Source: JADGRB01 sp963835825
GTDB lineage: Bacteria; Myxococcota_A; Polyangia; Fen-1088
Reading direction: 5' to 3'
Assembly: GCA_963835825.1 (NCBI GenBank)
Contig: CAWIGZ010000003.1
Span: 62,001 to 126,000 of the forward strand
Length of the DNA stretch: 64,000 bases
Each line of letters starts with the position of its first letter. Within the stretch, counting starts at the first letter, position 1. The position numbers and the translations under genes are program-made. The notes under the pieces are model-generated. The model did not search any database and was not told the origin of the DNA. It worked only from the letters and a program-made list of their open reading frames with translations. This document shows positions 50,549-61,605 of this stretch, piece by piece.

Positions 50549-52263
50549 CCGCGCGCTCCCCGCAGATCTCGCAGCCGCAGGCCGAGCTGGTTCAGGCGCA
50601 GATGGACCTGTCGGGCGGCCCCGCGCGGGCCGAGCAGCTCGCGCGCCATCCGCTCGAGATCGCCGTCGCAGGCGTCGAACATGGCGCGCAGGTACTGCCG
50701 CTCCACGTCGGCTGACAGCCGAGCAAAGCTCGCCCCCGGGGCGATCGCCACCTCGACCCGGCGAGCGCCGCCGGGCAGGGGCGCCGGCGCGACTCGGGTC
50801 TTGGTCGCCGCCACGGCGCCGAGCAGGCGAGCGATCAGCGGGTCGGGGATGTCGAGCACCGCCGGGGCGCGCGCGGCGGTGGCGGCCGGCCCGGCATCGA
50901 GGTGCTGCGTGAGCGCGAAGACCAGCGCGTTGGCGGCGAGAAGGCGGAGCTCGCGGTGGTTGCCCGGCCACTCGTGCGCGACCAGCCGCTCCAGTCCTTC
51001 GCGGCTGATGAAGACCGAGAAGGCGTCGCGGCGGGCCGCGGCCGCGCGCGGCCGGCCGAACACCACCACGTTCTCGGCGTCGGCGAAGTCGTCCGGCGTG
51101 GGGAACCGCGCCAGGTAGCTGCGGGCCAGCGGGCGCAGCGGCTCCGAGCGCAGCGCCTCGAGAAAGGCGAAGCGGATCAGGTCGGGCAGATCCTCGCGCC
51201 GCTCGCGCAAGGCCGGCACCCGCAGGCGCGTGGCGGGGTTGAGGCGCATGTAGAGATCGGCCCGAAAGCGCCCGGCGCGCACCAGCGCCTCGACGTCCTC
51301 GTGGGTGGCCGCCACCAGCTTGGGGGCGGCGGGCCGCGGGCGGGTGTCGCCGAGCCGCGTGACCGCGCCGCGCTCCAGCACCAGCAAGAGCTGCCGCTGC
51401 AGATCGAGATCCAGGTTGGCGATCTCGTCGAGAAACAGCGTCCCGCCGTGGGCCTGCTCGAACACGCCGGCGTGATCCTCGACGGCGCCGGTGTAGGCGC
51501 CGCGCCGCGCGCCGAAGAGGTGCGCCGCCAGCAGCGCGGGCGGCACCGTCGACAGATCGGTCACCACCAGCGGTCCCTTGGCGCCCGAGCGCGGGTGGAT
51601 CACGTGCTCAGCCAGGAAGCTCTTGCCGGTGCCGGTCTCCCCTTCGACGAGCAGCGGCAGCGGCGATCGCACCAGCGTCTCGATCTGCCGCCGCAGCTCG
51701 GTCATGGCCGGTGCGCGCCCCCAGAAGATCGATCCCTCCTGGGCGCTGTGCGACAGCGACAGGGCCCGCGAGATCTCGGCGGCCAGGCTGCGGCTGTCGA
51801 CCACCTCGTTCTCGCACAGGTAGACGAGCGGATCGGCCGGCCGCTCGGCGCCGAGGTCCGACCCGGTGGTCGTCAGCATCACCACCGGCAGCGTCGGGTA
51901 GCTGCCCCGCAGCTTCTCGAGGATCAGGAGGCCTTGCCGCCGCCGCAGCTGCTCCAGCGCCGCCCGCCGGGCCTTGGCTTCCGCCGGCAGCGCCGACTTG
52001 TCGGCGGGGAGCAGCCGCTCTTCCGGCAGCGCGAAGTGCAGATCGAGCACCACCAGATCGGGCAACGCCGGCTGCCGCCCCAGCGCCTCGGCCGCCTCGG
52101 CATAGTCGTGCGCGCAACGGAGCGGGCAGCCGCGCGTCCGTTCCTCGCAGACCTGGCAGGGGATGCGGCGCTCGCAACGGGTGACGGTCTCGAATTGCGG
52201 CATCTGCCGGTGGACCATCTCCACCGTCTGGTCGCGATCGTCGATCACCAGGAGGCGCGGCAT
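50545..52263 (-). CDS. Sigma-54-dependent response regulator with Cys-rich receiver
   Basis: 572 residues. The receiver (about 1-165) has DDRD near residue 8 and Asp74 in VVLDLHF. It carries five Cys residues within 21 positions (30, 36, 39, 46, 50), a possible metal or Fe-S site. The AAA+ domain has Walker A GETGTGKS, GAYTGA (the sigma-54 contact loop, Phe replaced by Tyr), Walker B GGTLFLDEIA and an Arg-rich sensor region. A Fis-like HTH closes the protein (FDACDGDLERMARELLGPRG then VHLRLNQLGL). The stop overlaps the TPR-kinase GTG start. It probably activates sigma-54 promoters on phosphorylation, with input from the Cys cluster possible. Confidence 0.88.
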   Translation of the reverse strand: MPRLLVIDDRDQTVEMVHRQMPQFETVTRCERRIPCQVCEERTRGCPLRCAHDYAEAAEALGRQPALPDLVVLDLHFALPEERLLPADKSALPAEAKARRAALEQLRRRQGLLILEKLRGSYPTLPVVMLTTTGSDLGAERPADPLVYLCENEVVDSRSLAAEISRALSLSHSAQEGSIFWGRAPAMTELRRQIETLVRSPLPLLVEGETGTGKSFLAEHVIHPRSGAKGPLVVTDLSTVPPALLAAHLFGARRGAYTGAVEDHAGVFEQAHGGTLFLDEIANLDLDLQRQLLLVLERGAVTRLGDTRPRPAAPKLVAATHEDVEALVRAGRFRADLYMRLNPATRLRVPALRERREDLPDLIRFAFLEALRSEPLRPLARSYLARFPTPDDFADAENVVVFGRPRAAAARRDAFSVFISREGLERLVAHEWPGNHRELRLLAANALVFALTQHLDAGPAATAARAPAVLDIPDPLIARLLGAVAATKTRVAPAPLPGGARRVEVAIAPGASFARLSADVERQYLRAMFDACDGDLERMARELLGPRGAARQVHLRLNQLGLRLRDLRGARG

Positions 52264-52265
52264 CG

Positions 52266-52616
52266 TTATCTGTCCTCTTCCAAAGAGCGGGCCAAAGAGC
52301 GCGCCAACTCGTCGAAGGCGGGTTCCAGCGCCAGGACGCCGTCGACGTCACCGGCGGCGCCCGCGGAGACGGCGCGGGTCAATGCCGCCTCGAATCGCCT
52401 GATCGGTCCGGCGCTGGATGGGCCGGCGGGCCCTTCCGCCACGAGCGCGCTCCACAGCGCGTGCGGGGTCGTGGGAGCGCCCTCGTGGTCGACGAGATGG
52501 GCGATCAGCTCGCCGGGCGCCGGCGCGCCGCCCAGGTCGCGGCGATCGCGCGCCGGCCAGACCAGGCGTTTGAGCAGATCGTGCCGGACGCGGGCCAGCC
52601 AGCGGTCGTTCTGCAC
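52266..52616 (-). CDS. Small protein at the head of the sigma-54 signalling operon
   Basis: 116 residues from GTG 52616. TATAGAAT lies about 10 bp upstream, so the transcript may be nearly leaderless. The protein is acidic and helical (WLARVRHDLLKRLVWPARDR, PIRRFEAALTRAVSAGAAGD) with no signal peptide or membrane segment. RHDLLKR echoes the RHDVLKH phosphoacceptor-like stretch in the TPR-kinase of the same operon. No known family is recognised. It ends 2 bp before the sigma-54 regulator gene, so the four genes are one operon. Confidence 0.6.
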   Translation of the reverse strand: MQNDRWLARVRHDLLKRLVWPARDRRDLGGAPAPGELIAHLVDHEGAPTTPHALWSALVAEGPAGPSSAGPIRRFEAALTRAVSAGAAGDVDGVLALEPAFDELARSLARSLEEDR

Positions 52617-52768
52617 GCTATCGATTCTATAGAAACAAATATCTAAAAGACAGAGTCGGGTCGGCGCCGGCTCCACGAAACGGCCGATCGCGCGCTTGGC
52701 CCGCCGGCACGGCCGCTGCAATTCGTCGCGGCGTCGCCTTCAGACCCCGTCGAAAAAGGAGCCCGCCA

Positions 52769-54058
52769 ATGGACACGTTCAAGGACCGCTTCAAGCAGCT
52801 CGCCTTCAAGAGCTATGTCTTCGCCCGCGCCGCCGGTGCCGCCGTCGTGCTCGGCTGCATCGAGGTGTTCGGCAGCCCGCGCGGGCGCCGTTCCCTTGCC
52901 ATTGGCGCGTTCATCGCGCTGGCGGTGCTTCTCGTCATGCGCCCGCCCGTGCAGGTGGTCGCGCCCGGCGAGGTCGGCGTGCGCATCAATCGCCTCACCG
53001 GCGGCGTGAGCGTGGTCCCCGAGGGACCGACGCTGATGCTGCCCCTCGTGCACGAGCTGCGACGTTATTCGCTGCGCGACCAGGTCTACCGGCCGCTGGA
53101 GAGCGCGACGGCCGAAGGCGCGGCGCCGTTCCAGTCGGTCGAGGGGCTGTCGATCGGCGTCGCGGTGACCGTTCGCTACGCGCTCGATCCATCCCGCGTC
53201 GGGGAGATCGCCAAGCGCCTGCCGGCCAACGTCGGCGCCGATCTGCTCGAGCCGGTCGTCGACGGCGTGCTTCACCACGAGCTGTCGAAGCGAACGGTGC
53301 GCGAGATCTTCACCGACAAGCGGGTGGAGATTCAGGACGAGATCCAGACCGACCTGCGCGACCTCTTGGGCAAAGACGGGATCACCGTGCGCTCGCTCTA
53401 CCTCGGGCACGTCGACCTGCCGGCCCAGTACCGCGCCGGCCTCGAAGGGATGCTCTCCGAGGAGCTGGCCACCGAGAAGATGCGCTACACGCTGCAGCTC
53501 AAGGAGAAGAAGGTGAAGGAGTCGGAGCTGGAGGCGGACGCCGCCAAGGTGACGCGCGAGAAGGCCGCCGAGGCCGCCGCCTCCGAGGAGATCATCGCCG
53601 CCAAGGCCCGCGAAGAGGCGATGAAGCACGTGCTGCCGCTCAAGGAGAAGGAGATCGAGCAGCGGCGCCTGGAGGCCGAGGCCCGCAAGGTGCAGCGGAT
53701 GAAGGACGCCGAGGGTGAGGCCGAGGCCCGCAAGATCGAAACCGTCGCCGAGGTCGATTCGCGCCGCAAGCTCTCCGAGGCCGATGCCTACCGCATCGAG
53801 GTGACCGGAAAGGCCAACGCCGCGCAGATGGAGCGCGACTCGGCGCTCATCGCCAAGAACCCGCTGCTGATTCAAAAGACGCTGGCCGACAAGCTGTCGG
53901 ACAAGATCCAGGTCATCGTGGCGCCGCCGTCGGCGGGCGGCTTCTTCGCCGGCGGATTGCTGGGGATGCAGGGGCGCTCCGGCGCGCCGGCCCCGTCCAC
54001 GCCGGTCGCCGCCAACGTCACCCCGGCCAACGACAACGGCGCCGCGGAGGGGGAGTAA
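52769..54058 (+). CDS. SPFH/prohibitin (band 7) membrane protein
   Basis: 429 residues; AAAAGGAG lies upstream of the ATG. Two N-terminal hydrophobic segments (AGAAVVLGCIEVFG, LAIGAFIALAVLLVM) are followed by the SPFH core (VVAPGEVGVRINRLTGGVSV, VPEGPTLMLPLVHELRRYSL) and a long charged coiled coil (LKEKKVKESELEADAAKVTR and on to about 370). The C-terminus has a conserved-type LADKLSDKIQVIVAPPS segment. Prohibitin-like proteins form large membrane rings that organise lipid domains or regulate proteases. It is co-transcribed with the SH3-like protein, 2 bp downstream. Confidence 0.87.
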   Translation: MDTFKDRFKQLAFKSYVFARAAGAAVVLGCIEVFGSPRGRRSLAIGAFIALAVLLVMRPPVQVVAPGEVGVRINRLTGGVSVVPEGPTLMLPLVHELRRYSLRDQVYRPLESATAEGAAPFQSVEGLSIGVAVTVRYALDPSRVGEIAKRLPANVGADLLEPVVDGVLHHELSKRTVREIFTDKRVEIQDEIQTDLRDLLGKDGITVRSLYLGHVDLPAQYRAGLEGMLSEELATEKMRYTLQLKEKKVKESELEADAAKVTREKAAEAAASEEIIAAKAREEAMKHVLPLKEKEIEQRRLEAEARKVQRMKDAEGEAEARKIETVAEVDSRRKLSEADAYRIEVTGKANAAQMERDSALIAKNPLLIQKTLADKLSDKIQVIVAPPSAGGFFAGGLLGMQGRSGAPAPSTPVAANVTPANDNGAAEGE

Positions 54059-54060
54059 CC

Positions 54061-55497
54061 ATGACCTCCGCGGTCATCCTGTTGGTGGCCCTGGTGGCCG
54101 AGGATCCGGCGGTCCTTCGCAACGCGCCCCGTGACGACGCCCCCGCGCAGGCCACCTTGTGGCGCGGGGACTGGCTGGAGGTTCGCGGCGAGAGCGCCGG
54201 GTTCCTGAAGGTGTACGACCACCGGCACGAGCGCCCCGGCTACGTTCGTCCGTCGCAGGTGCGCGAGTACCGCATTGACGAAGGCTCGGCGCCCGAGCTG
54301 GCCTCGGTCGTTCGCTTTCTGCGCGACGCCAGCGGCTACGAGTCGCTGGGGATCGGCTACGCCGCGCTGGCGCTGCGGGCGGCGCCGCCCGGGGCCGACA
54401 CCAGCGAGCTGCTGGCGGCGATCGGCAGCATGGCCGATCGGCTGGCGCGTCGGGCCTCCGCACGGCGGGCCGACGCCAGGGACGCCACGCTCGCCGCGCA
54501 CGTCGCCGTCGCCGAGAGCTACGGCGTGAAATTCCAGGTGGTCGATCCGCAGGAGTCGGACGGGCGCGCGCGGATCTGCTACGACGGCGAGGCCTGGGCC
54601 GCGGTGCTGGCGTCGCCGACCGCCGCGCCGGCCGAGCGGGCCCGGGCGGCGCTGTTTCTGTCGGTGGATCCCTGCCGCGATCCGGTGCAGCCGCCGGTCG
54701 AGGCGCGGCTCTGGAACGATCGCCGCCTGCGAGCGCTGGAGGCGATCGACTTCGCGGCAGCGGGCGCGCTCCCCGCCGCCCTCGGAGGTCGGGTGCGGCT
54801 GCGCCATGCCGAGGCGCTGGCCTGGCGGGCGTTCGACGAGGCCAGGCAAGCCCACGCCGACGCGGCGTCACGCGCCGAGGCGGCGGCGGTGCGGGAGCTG
54901 GCGCTCTGCGATCGCGGCGTGCTGGCGCCCGAGGATCTCGAGCTCTACGACGAGACGGCGGTCCGGGTGGCCGCCTCGCGTTGGGCGACCGAGGCGCCGC
55001 CCAAGGAAAAGACGAGCCGTGCGCGCAAGGCGGTCGTCTCCTTCGCGGCGCGTGCCCCGGGCGAGACCTGCGTTCGCGTGACCGACGGGGCGCGGCTCCT
55101 CGGCGAGCGCTGCACCTTCGGCGTCGTCTGGCCGGGCGCGCTCCGCTGGGCGCCATCGGGCGACGTCGCCACGCTGGCCGTCCAGCCGCTGGCCGCCTGG
55201 ACCGAGCTCTGGGTCTTGCGGCGGGCGGCCGACGGAACCTGGGGTTTCGACACCCTCACCCCCGCCGCCACCGAGCCCGACGTCGGCTATGTCGAGTCGG
55301 CCGGGTTCTCTCCCGACGGCGGTCGCCTGCTGGTCGTGCGCGAGGTGCGCGCCGCCGGCCACGTCTCCCGCCGGTTTCAGGTCCTGCTCACCGCCGCGCT
55401 CTCGGTCGAAAAATGGGCCAGCAGCGCCGACAGGCTGGTCGCCTTCAAGCGCTGGAGCGCCCCCTCCTGGCGGGCCGGCACGCTGGCCTTGCGCTAA
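54061..55497 (+). CDS. Exported protein with SH3-like N-terminal domain
   Basis: 478 residues. A short hydrophobic start (MTSAVILLVALVA) may be a signal peptide. Residues 15-70 resemble a bacterial SH3 module (VLRNAPRDDAPAQATLWRGD, WLEVRGESAGFLKVYDHRHE, RPGYVRPSQV). The middle is helical and Ala/Arg-rich. The C-terminus has WD/PD40-like strands (LRWAPSGDVATLAVQPLAAW, ESAGFSPDGGRLLVVREVRA), suggesting part of a propeller. Partnering the SPFH protein at the membrane is likely from the 2-bp spacing. The function is unknown. Confidence 0.62.
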   Translation: MTSAVILLVALVAEDPAVLRNAPRDDAPAQATLWRGDWLEVRGESAGFLKVYDHRHERPGYVRPSQVREYRIDEGSAPELASVVRFLRDASGYESLGIGYAALALRAAPPGADTSELLAAIGSMADRLARRASARRADARDATLAAHVAVAESYGVKFQVVDPQESDGRARICYDGEAWAAVLASPTAAPAERARAALFLSVDPCRDPVQPPVEARLWNDRRLRALEAIDFAAAGALPAALGGRVRLRHAEALAWRAFDEARQAHADAASRAEAAAVRELALCDRGVLAPEDLELYDETAVRVAASRWATEAPPKEKTSRARKAVVSFAARAPGETCVRVTDGARLLGERCTFGVVWPGALRWAPSGDVATLAVQPLAAWTELWVLRRAADGTWGFDTLTPAATEPDVGYVESAGFSPDGGRLLVVREVRAAGHVSRRFQVLLTAALSVEKWASSADRLVAFKRWSAPSWRAGTLALR

Positions 55498-56435
55498 GTC
55501 TTGCCGACGACCTCGGCCGTCCGGGTGATCTCCCCCATCCGCCCGCTCTGATAGTCCTGCACCGCCTGCTCGATCTCCGCGTCGTTGTTCATCACGAACG
55601 GCCCATAGCGGGCGACCGGCTCGCCCAGCGGAACCCCGGCCAGCAGCAGGAATCGGCCGCCGCCGGCCACGCCGCGGAACCGAACCGCATCGCCCTCCCC
55701 GAGGATGGCCATCTGGCCGTCGCCGACCAGCCGTCCGTTCGGCTCCTTGCCTTCACCGTTGCCCAGGCGGACGTTCCCCTCGAAGAGATAGACCAGCGCC
55801 TGCTGCTCGCGGGCGAGCGGCAGCGTCAGGTCGGCACCCTCGGCCACGGTCCAGTCCTGGTAGGTGACGGGAGTATGCGTGTCGATCACCGCCCGGGCGC
55901 CCAGCGCCTCGCCGGCGATCACCCGGACCTGGGCGCGCCCGTCGCCGGTTCGGGCAACCGGGATCTGGGCGGCGGGGATCTCCTGATATCGCGGCCGGGT
56001 CATCTTGAGGCGCGCCGGCAGGTTGATCCAGATCTGGAAGCCGTGAACGCGTCCGCCTCTTTCCCTCAGCGCGCGCGAGGGCTCCTCCGAATGGATGATG
56101 CCGCCGCCGGCGGTCATCCACTGGACGTCGCCCGCCCGCAGCGAGCCGCGGTGGCCGGCCGAGTCCTCGTGCTCCATCTCTCCTTCCAACACGTAGGTGA
56201 CCGTCTCGAAGCCGCGGTGAGGGTGATCGGGCGCGCCGACCGCGTCGCCAGGGGCGTAATCGACCGGCCCCATCTCGTCGATCAGCAGGAAGGGGTCGAC
56301 GACGTTCAGCCCGTACGAGGGAAACGGACGGCGGACGATGAAGCCGCCCCCCTCGCGCTGCTTGTGGGCGGTCACGATGCGCAAGATCTCGCGGATCTCC
56401 TCCCGGCCGCCTTCGTTGATTCGAGTGTTCGTCAT
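55494..56435 (-). CDS. Pirin family protein
   Basis: 313 residues from ATG 56435. The N-terminal cupin carries the metal motifs DHPHRGFETVTYVLEGEMEH and GGGIIHSEEP (three His and one Glu), as in pirins with quercetin 2,3-dioxygenase or redox-sensor activity. The C-terminal cupin (QQALVYLFEGNVRLGNGEG, FLLLAGVPLGEPVARYGPFV) is typical. The protein is cytoplasmic with bound Fe or another metal. The stop overlaps the convergent SH3-like gene by 4 bp. An inverted repeat at 56463-56489 lies in its promoter region. Confidence 0.92.
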   Translation of the reverse strand: MTNTRINEGGREEIREILRIVTAHKQREGGGFIVRRPFPSYGLNVVDPFLLIDEMGPVDYAPGDAVGAPDHPHRGFETVTYVLEGEMEHEDSAGHRGSLRAGDVQWMTAGGGIIHSEEPSRALRERGGRVHGFQIWINLPARLKMTRPRYQEIPAAQIPVARTGDGRAQVRVIAGEALGARAVIDTHTPVTYQDWTVAEGADLTLPLAREQQALVYLFEGNVRLGNGEGKEPNGRLVGDGQMAILGEGDAVRFRGVAGGGRFLLLAGVPLGEPVARYGPFVMNNDAEIEQAVQDYQSGRMGEITRTAEVVGKT

Positions 56436-56462
56436 GTCTCTATTCACTGGTTCGTTTCTGAT

Positions 56463-56489
56463 GTGTGTGAAGCGCCCCCGGTTACACAC
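56463..56489. promoter_or_regulatory. Inverted repeat upstream of the pirin gene
   Basis: GTGTGTGAA (56463-56471) and TTACACAC (56482-56489) form a near-perfect dyad with a 10-bp GC-rich centre. It lies between divergent genes (pirin and the membrane protein at 56584), so a repressor could act on both. Confidence 0.35.
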
Positions 56490-56583
56490 CTGCTTTTTCC
56501 GCGTCGAAAAACGAGACGAGCGGCGAGCCGGTCTTACAATGATTAGGTTCGGAACGTGACTCAAGCGCGGTGAGGGACCGACG

Positions 56584-57087
56584 ATGCAATCATCTATGAG
56601 CGACGTCGAAGCCTTGTTGAGCGTCGACGCCGGGCGGGTGCCGCCGGGGACGGTGGCCTTCTTCGCGCGCGACCCGGAGCGGACCAAGCGGCGAGTCCTG
56701 GCGGTCTTCGCGTTACTGATGGGCGGCACGGTGGTGGCCGGGCTGCTCGGCGGGCTGGGCCGGCCGCCCATAGCGCTCCTCGCGTTGACCACGATTGGCC
56801 TCTTCGTCATGGCGTTGCCGCCCGAGCGCGATCCGGAGACGGCGGGGCACAAGCGGGCCACGCTGGTCCTGACCCCCAACGGGATGATCGTGCGCGACAA
56901 CTCGGGGCTGCGGGCCTGGAGCTTCGACGAGCTGGTCGACGTGCGGCCGTTCCTTCACCAGCAGCGGGTCGGGCTGCTCATCGCCCGGCGCGACGGTGGA
57001 CGGGAGTTCGTCGACACGCTGCTGTTCAAGCGCGGCGAGAAGGTGAACGAGCTGATCGTCCGCCGCCTCAAGCCGCGCGAGGCCTGA
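56584..57087 (+). CDS. Small membrane protein with two helices
   Basis: 167 residues (an ATG five codons later is an alternative start). Two adjacent membrane helices (VLAVFALLMGGTVVAGLLGG, PPIALLALTTIGLFVMALPP) are followed by a cytoplasmic domain with beta-strand pattern (ATLVLTPNGMIVRDNSGLRA, VGLLIARRDGGREFVDTLLF) that resembles a PH-like fold. TACAAT at 56535-56540 could be its -10. No known family is recognised. Confidence 0.65.
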   Translation: MQSSMSDVEALLSVDAGRVPPGTVAFFARDPERTKRRVLAVFALLMGGTVVAGLLGGLGRPPIALLALTTIGLFVMALPPERDPETAGHKRATLVLTPNGMIVRDNSGLRAWSFDELVDVRPFLHQQRVGLLIARRDGGREFVDTLLFKRGEKVNELIVRRLKPREA

Positions 57088-57111
57088 CCCCGCGCGGCCG
57101 GCGCCGCGGTC

Positions 57112-57768
57112 TCAGAACGGGACGGTCAGGCCGAACTCGGCGCCCAGCGTGGTGTACTTCTGGTCCCTGCTTCCCTGTTTTCCGGTGAGGCCGACGTTGG
57201 CGACCGGCGCGAAGGTGATTCCCAGGTGGGAAGCCACCATGATGACCGCCGCCAGGTCGATGGTCAGACCCATGTAGGACTGGCCCGTTGCATTGATGTA
57301 GGTGACGCCTATCCGCGGCCAGACGGCGAGCCAAGGACCAACCATCATTCCGTACCCGAGGCGCGGCGCGACCTCGAAGGCGTTCAGGGAGTCGCCACTG
57401 CCGGTGACGCGGGAGAAGGCCAGCGCGGCGCCCGCGCTGACTGACTTGGTCAGGAAGTAATCGAACCCGAGGCGCGGCCAGTCATAGGGATACGTCGCGA
57501 CGCCGTAACCGTTTCCCAGGATGCTGACGCTGTTGGTGCTGCTTCCGGGCGATGGGTGGTCCCAGTTGTATCCGAACAGTCTTTCAGCCGAGAGGACGAA
57601 CTGGCCGCCGTCGCCGAAGGTGGTCGGGCCGGAGGATGACGGTGCAGCGGCGGCTTCAGCCGTGGGCGAGCCTGGGGTCTCGAGCTTCTGCGCGCGGGCC
57701 TCCGCCGCCGACAGTACGAACGCCAAACTCAACGCGGCGTGCAACATCCATTTCTGGTTGCTGATCAT
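57112..57768 (-). CDS. Outer membrane beta-barrel protein
   Basis: 218 residues. A signal peptide (LHAALSLAFVLSAAEARA) and a short Ala/Pro linker precede about eight amphipathic strands (GQFVLSAERLFGYNWDH, WPRLGFDYFLTKSVSAGAAL, FEVAPRLGYGMMVGPWLAVW). It ends in Phe (FGLTVPF), the outer-membrane assembly signal. An OmpW/OmpA-like eight-strand barrel is likely. It is convergent with the gene at 56584 and divergent from the hydrolase at 57859. Role unknown. Confidence 0.75.
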   Translation of the reverse strand: MISNQKWMLHAALSLAFVLSAAEARAQKLETPGSPTAEAAAAPSSSGPTTFGDGGQFVLSAERLFGYNWDHPSPGSSTNSVSILGNGYGVATYPYDWPRLGFDYFLTKSVSAGAALAFSRVTGSGDSLNAFEVAPRLGYGMMVGPWLAVWPRIGVTYINATGQSYMGLTIDLAAVIMVASHLGITFAPVANVGLTGKQGSRDQKYTTLGAEFGLTVPF

Positions 57769-57858
57769 CCTTGGGTCCTTTCTTGTTCCGGTTTTGGAAT
57801 CGGGTTAGAGCCGGACGCCAGGACAAACCATCGCCCAAAGGGGAGGTAAGTCAACAGT

Positions 57859-60651
<2,793 letters not shown>

Positions 60652-60674
60652 CCTGGGCGGCGAGCGCCTGGGAT

Positions 60675-61592
60675 TTAGATGCGGGCGACGAGCGCTTCCG
60701 ACTCTTGCCAGAGCCGCGCGGCCAGCGTCATGTCGCGCGCGATTGGGGTCGTCTCCGACGGGTTGCAGTCGGCGTAGTAGGCGCCGGTGACCTGGGCGAC
60801 CGCCGGGCTGGCGGCCAGGTAGCACTGGGTGGCGGCGCCCTGGGCCGGCGTCTTGAGGATGAGCGGGGCGGCCATTCGCATCGCCATCTGCGCCAGGGCC
60901 GGGATCGAGCGGGTGATGCCGGTGGAGATGACGCCGGGGTGGAGCGTGTTGGCGGTCTGCGGGCCGCTGCCGAGGCGGCGCGCCAGCTCGCGCGTGAACA
61001 AGATGTTGGCCAGCTTCGAGGCGCCGTAGGCCTTCATCGGCTGGTAGCCGCGCTCGCCCGAGAGGTTGTCGAACTCGATGCCGGCGGCCGGCGCGCGCCG
61101 GTGCGCGTTGCTGGCGACGACGACCACCCGACCGGCCGCGGCCAGCCGGTCGAGGAGGCCGGTGATGAGGATGAAGTGCCCGATGTGGTTGGTGAGGAGG
61201 TGCAGCTCCCAGCCGAACTTCTGCTGCGGCGTGGGGATGGCCATGACCCCCGCGTTGCCGATGATCGCGTCGAGCGGCCCCGCGCTCGACCTGACGGCCG
61301 CGACGCAGGCGCGCACCGACGCCGGGTCGGACAGCTCGCAGGAGAGCGCCAGGAAGTCACCCTCGAGCCCGCCGCACGCCTCCCGCGCCTTTTCCACCGT
61401 CCGCGCCGTGGCGACCACCCGCGCCCCCCGTAGGGCCAGCGCGCGGATCGTCTGCAGCCCCAGCCCCGAGTTGCAGCCGGTGACCAGCATCGTTTTGCCG
61501 GTGAGGTCGCACCCGGCCGTCGCCTCTTCGGCGGTCGTGCCGTAACCAAGCCCGTTCGGACCCTTCCCCTTCAGCGCTGCGACGATCGACAT
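60675..61592 (-). CDS. Short-chain dehydrogenase/reductase
   Basis: 305 residues from ATG 61592. The Rossmann motif is VTGCNSGLGLQTI (TGxxxGxG), NAGV is IIGNAGVMA, and the catalytic Tyr/Lys is YGASK. The longer C-terminus (AAPLILKTPAQGAATQCYLA) resembles the retinol dehydrogenase/WWOX-like branch. The substrate is probably a hydrophobic alcohol or ketone; the cofactor is likely NADP given the Ala-Arg after strand 2 (VATARTVEKA). It converges with the hydrolase gene at 23 bp. Confidence 0.88.
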   Translation of the reverse strand: MSIVAALKGKGPNGLGYGTTAEEATAGCDLTGKTMLVTGCNSGLGLQTIRALALRGARVVATARTVEKAREACGGLEGDFLALSCELSDPASVRACVAAVRSSAGPLDAIIGNAGVMAIPTPQQKFGWELHLLTNHIGHFILITGLLDRLAAAGRVVVVASNAHRRAPAAGIEFDNLSGERGYQPMKAYGASKLANILFTRELARRLGSGPQTANTLHPGVISTGITRSIPALAQMAMRMAAPLILKTPAQGAATQCYLAASPAVAQVTGAYYADCNPSETTPIARDMTLAARLWQESEALVARI

Positions 61593-61605
61593 GCAGCGGT
61601 CAATA

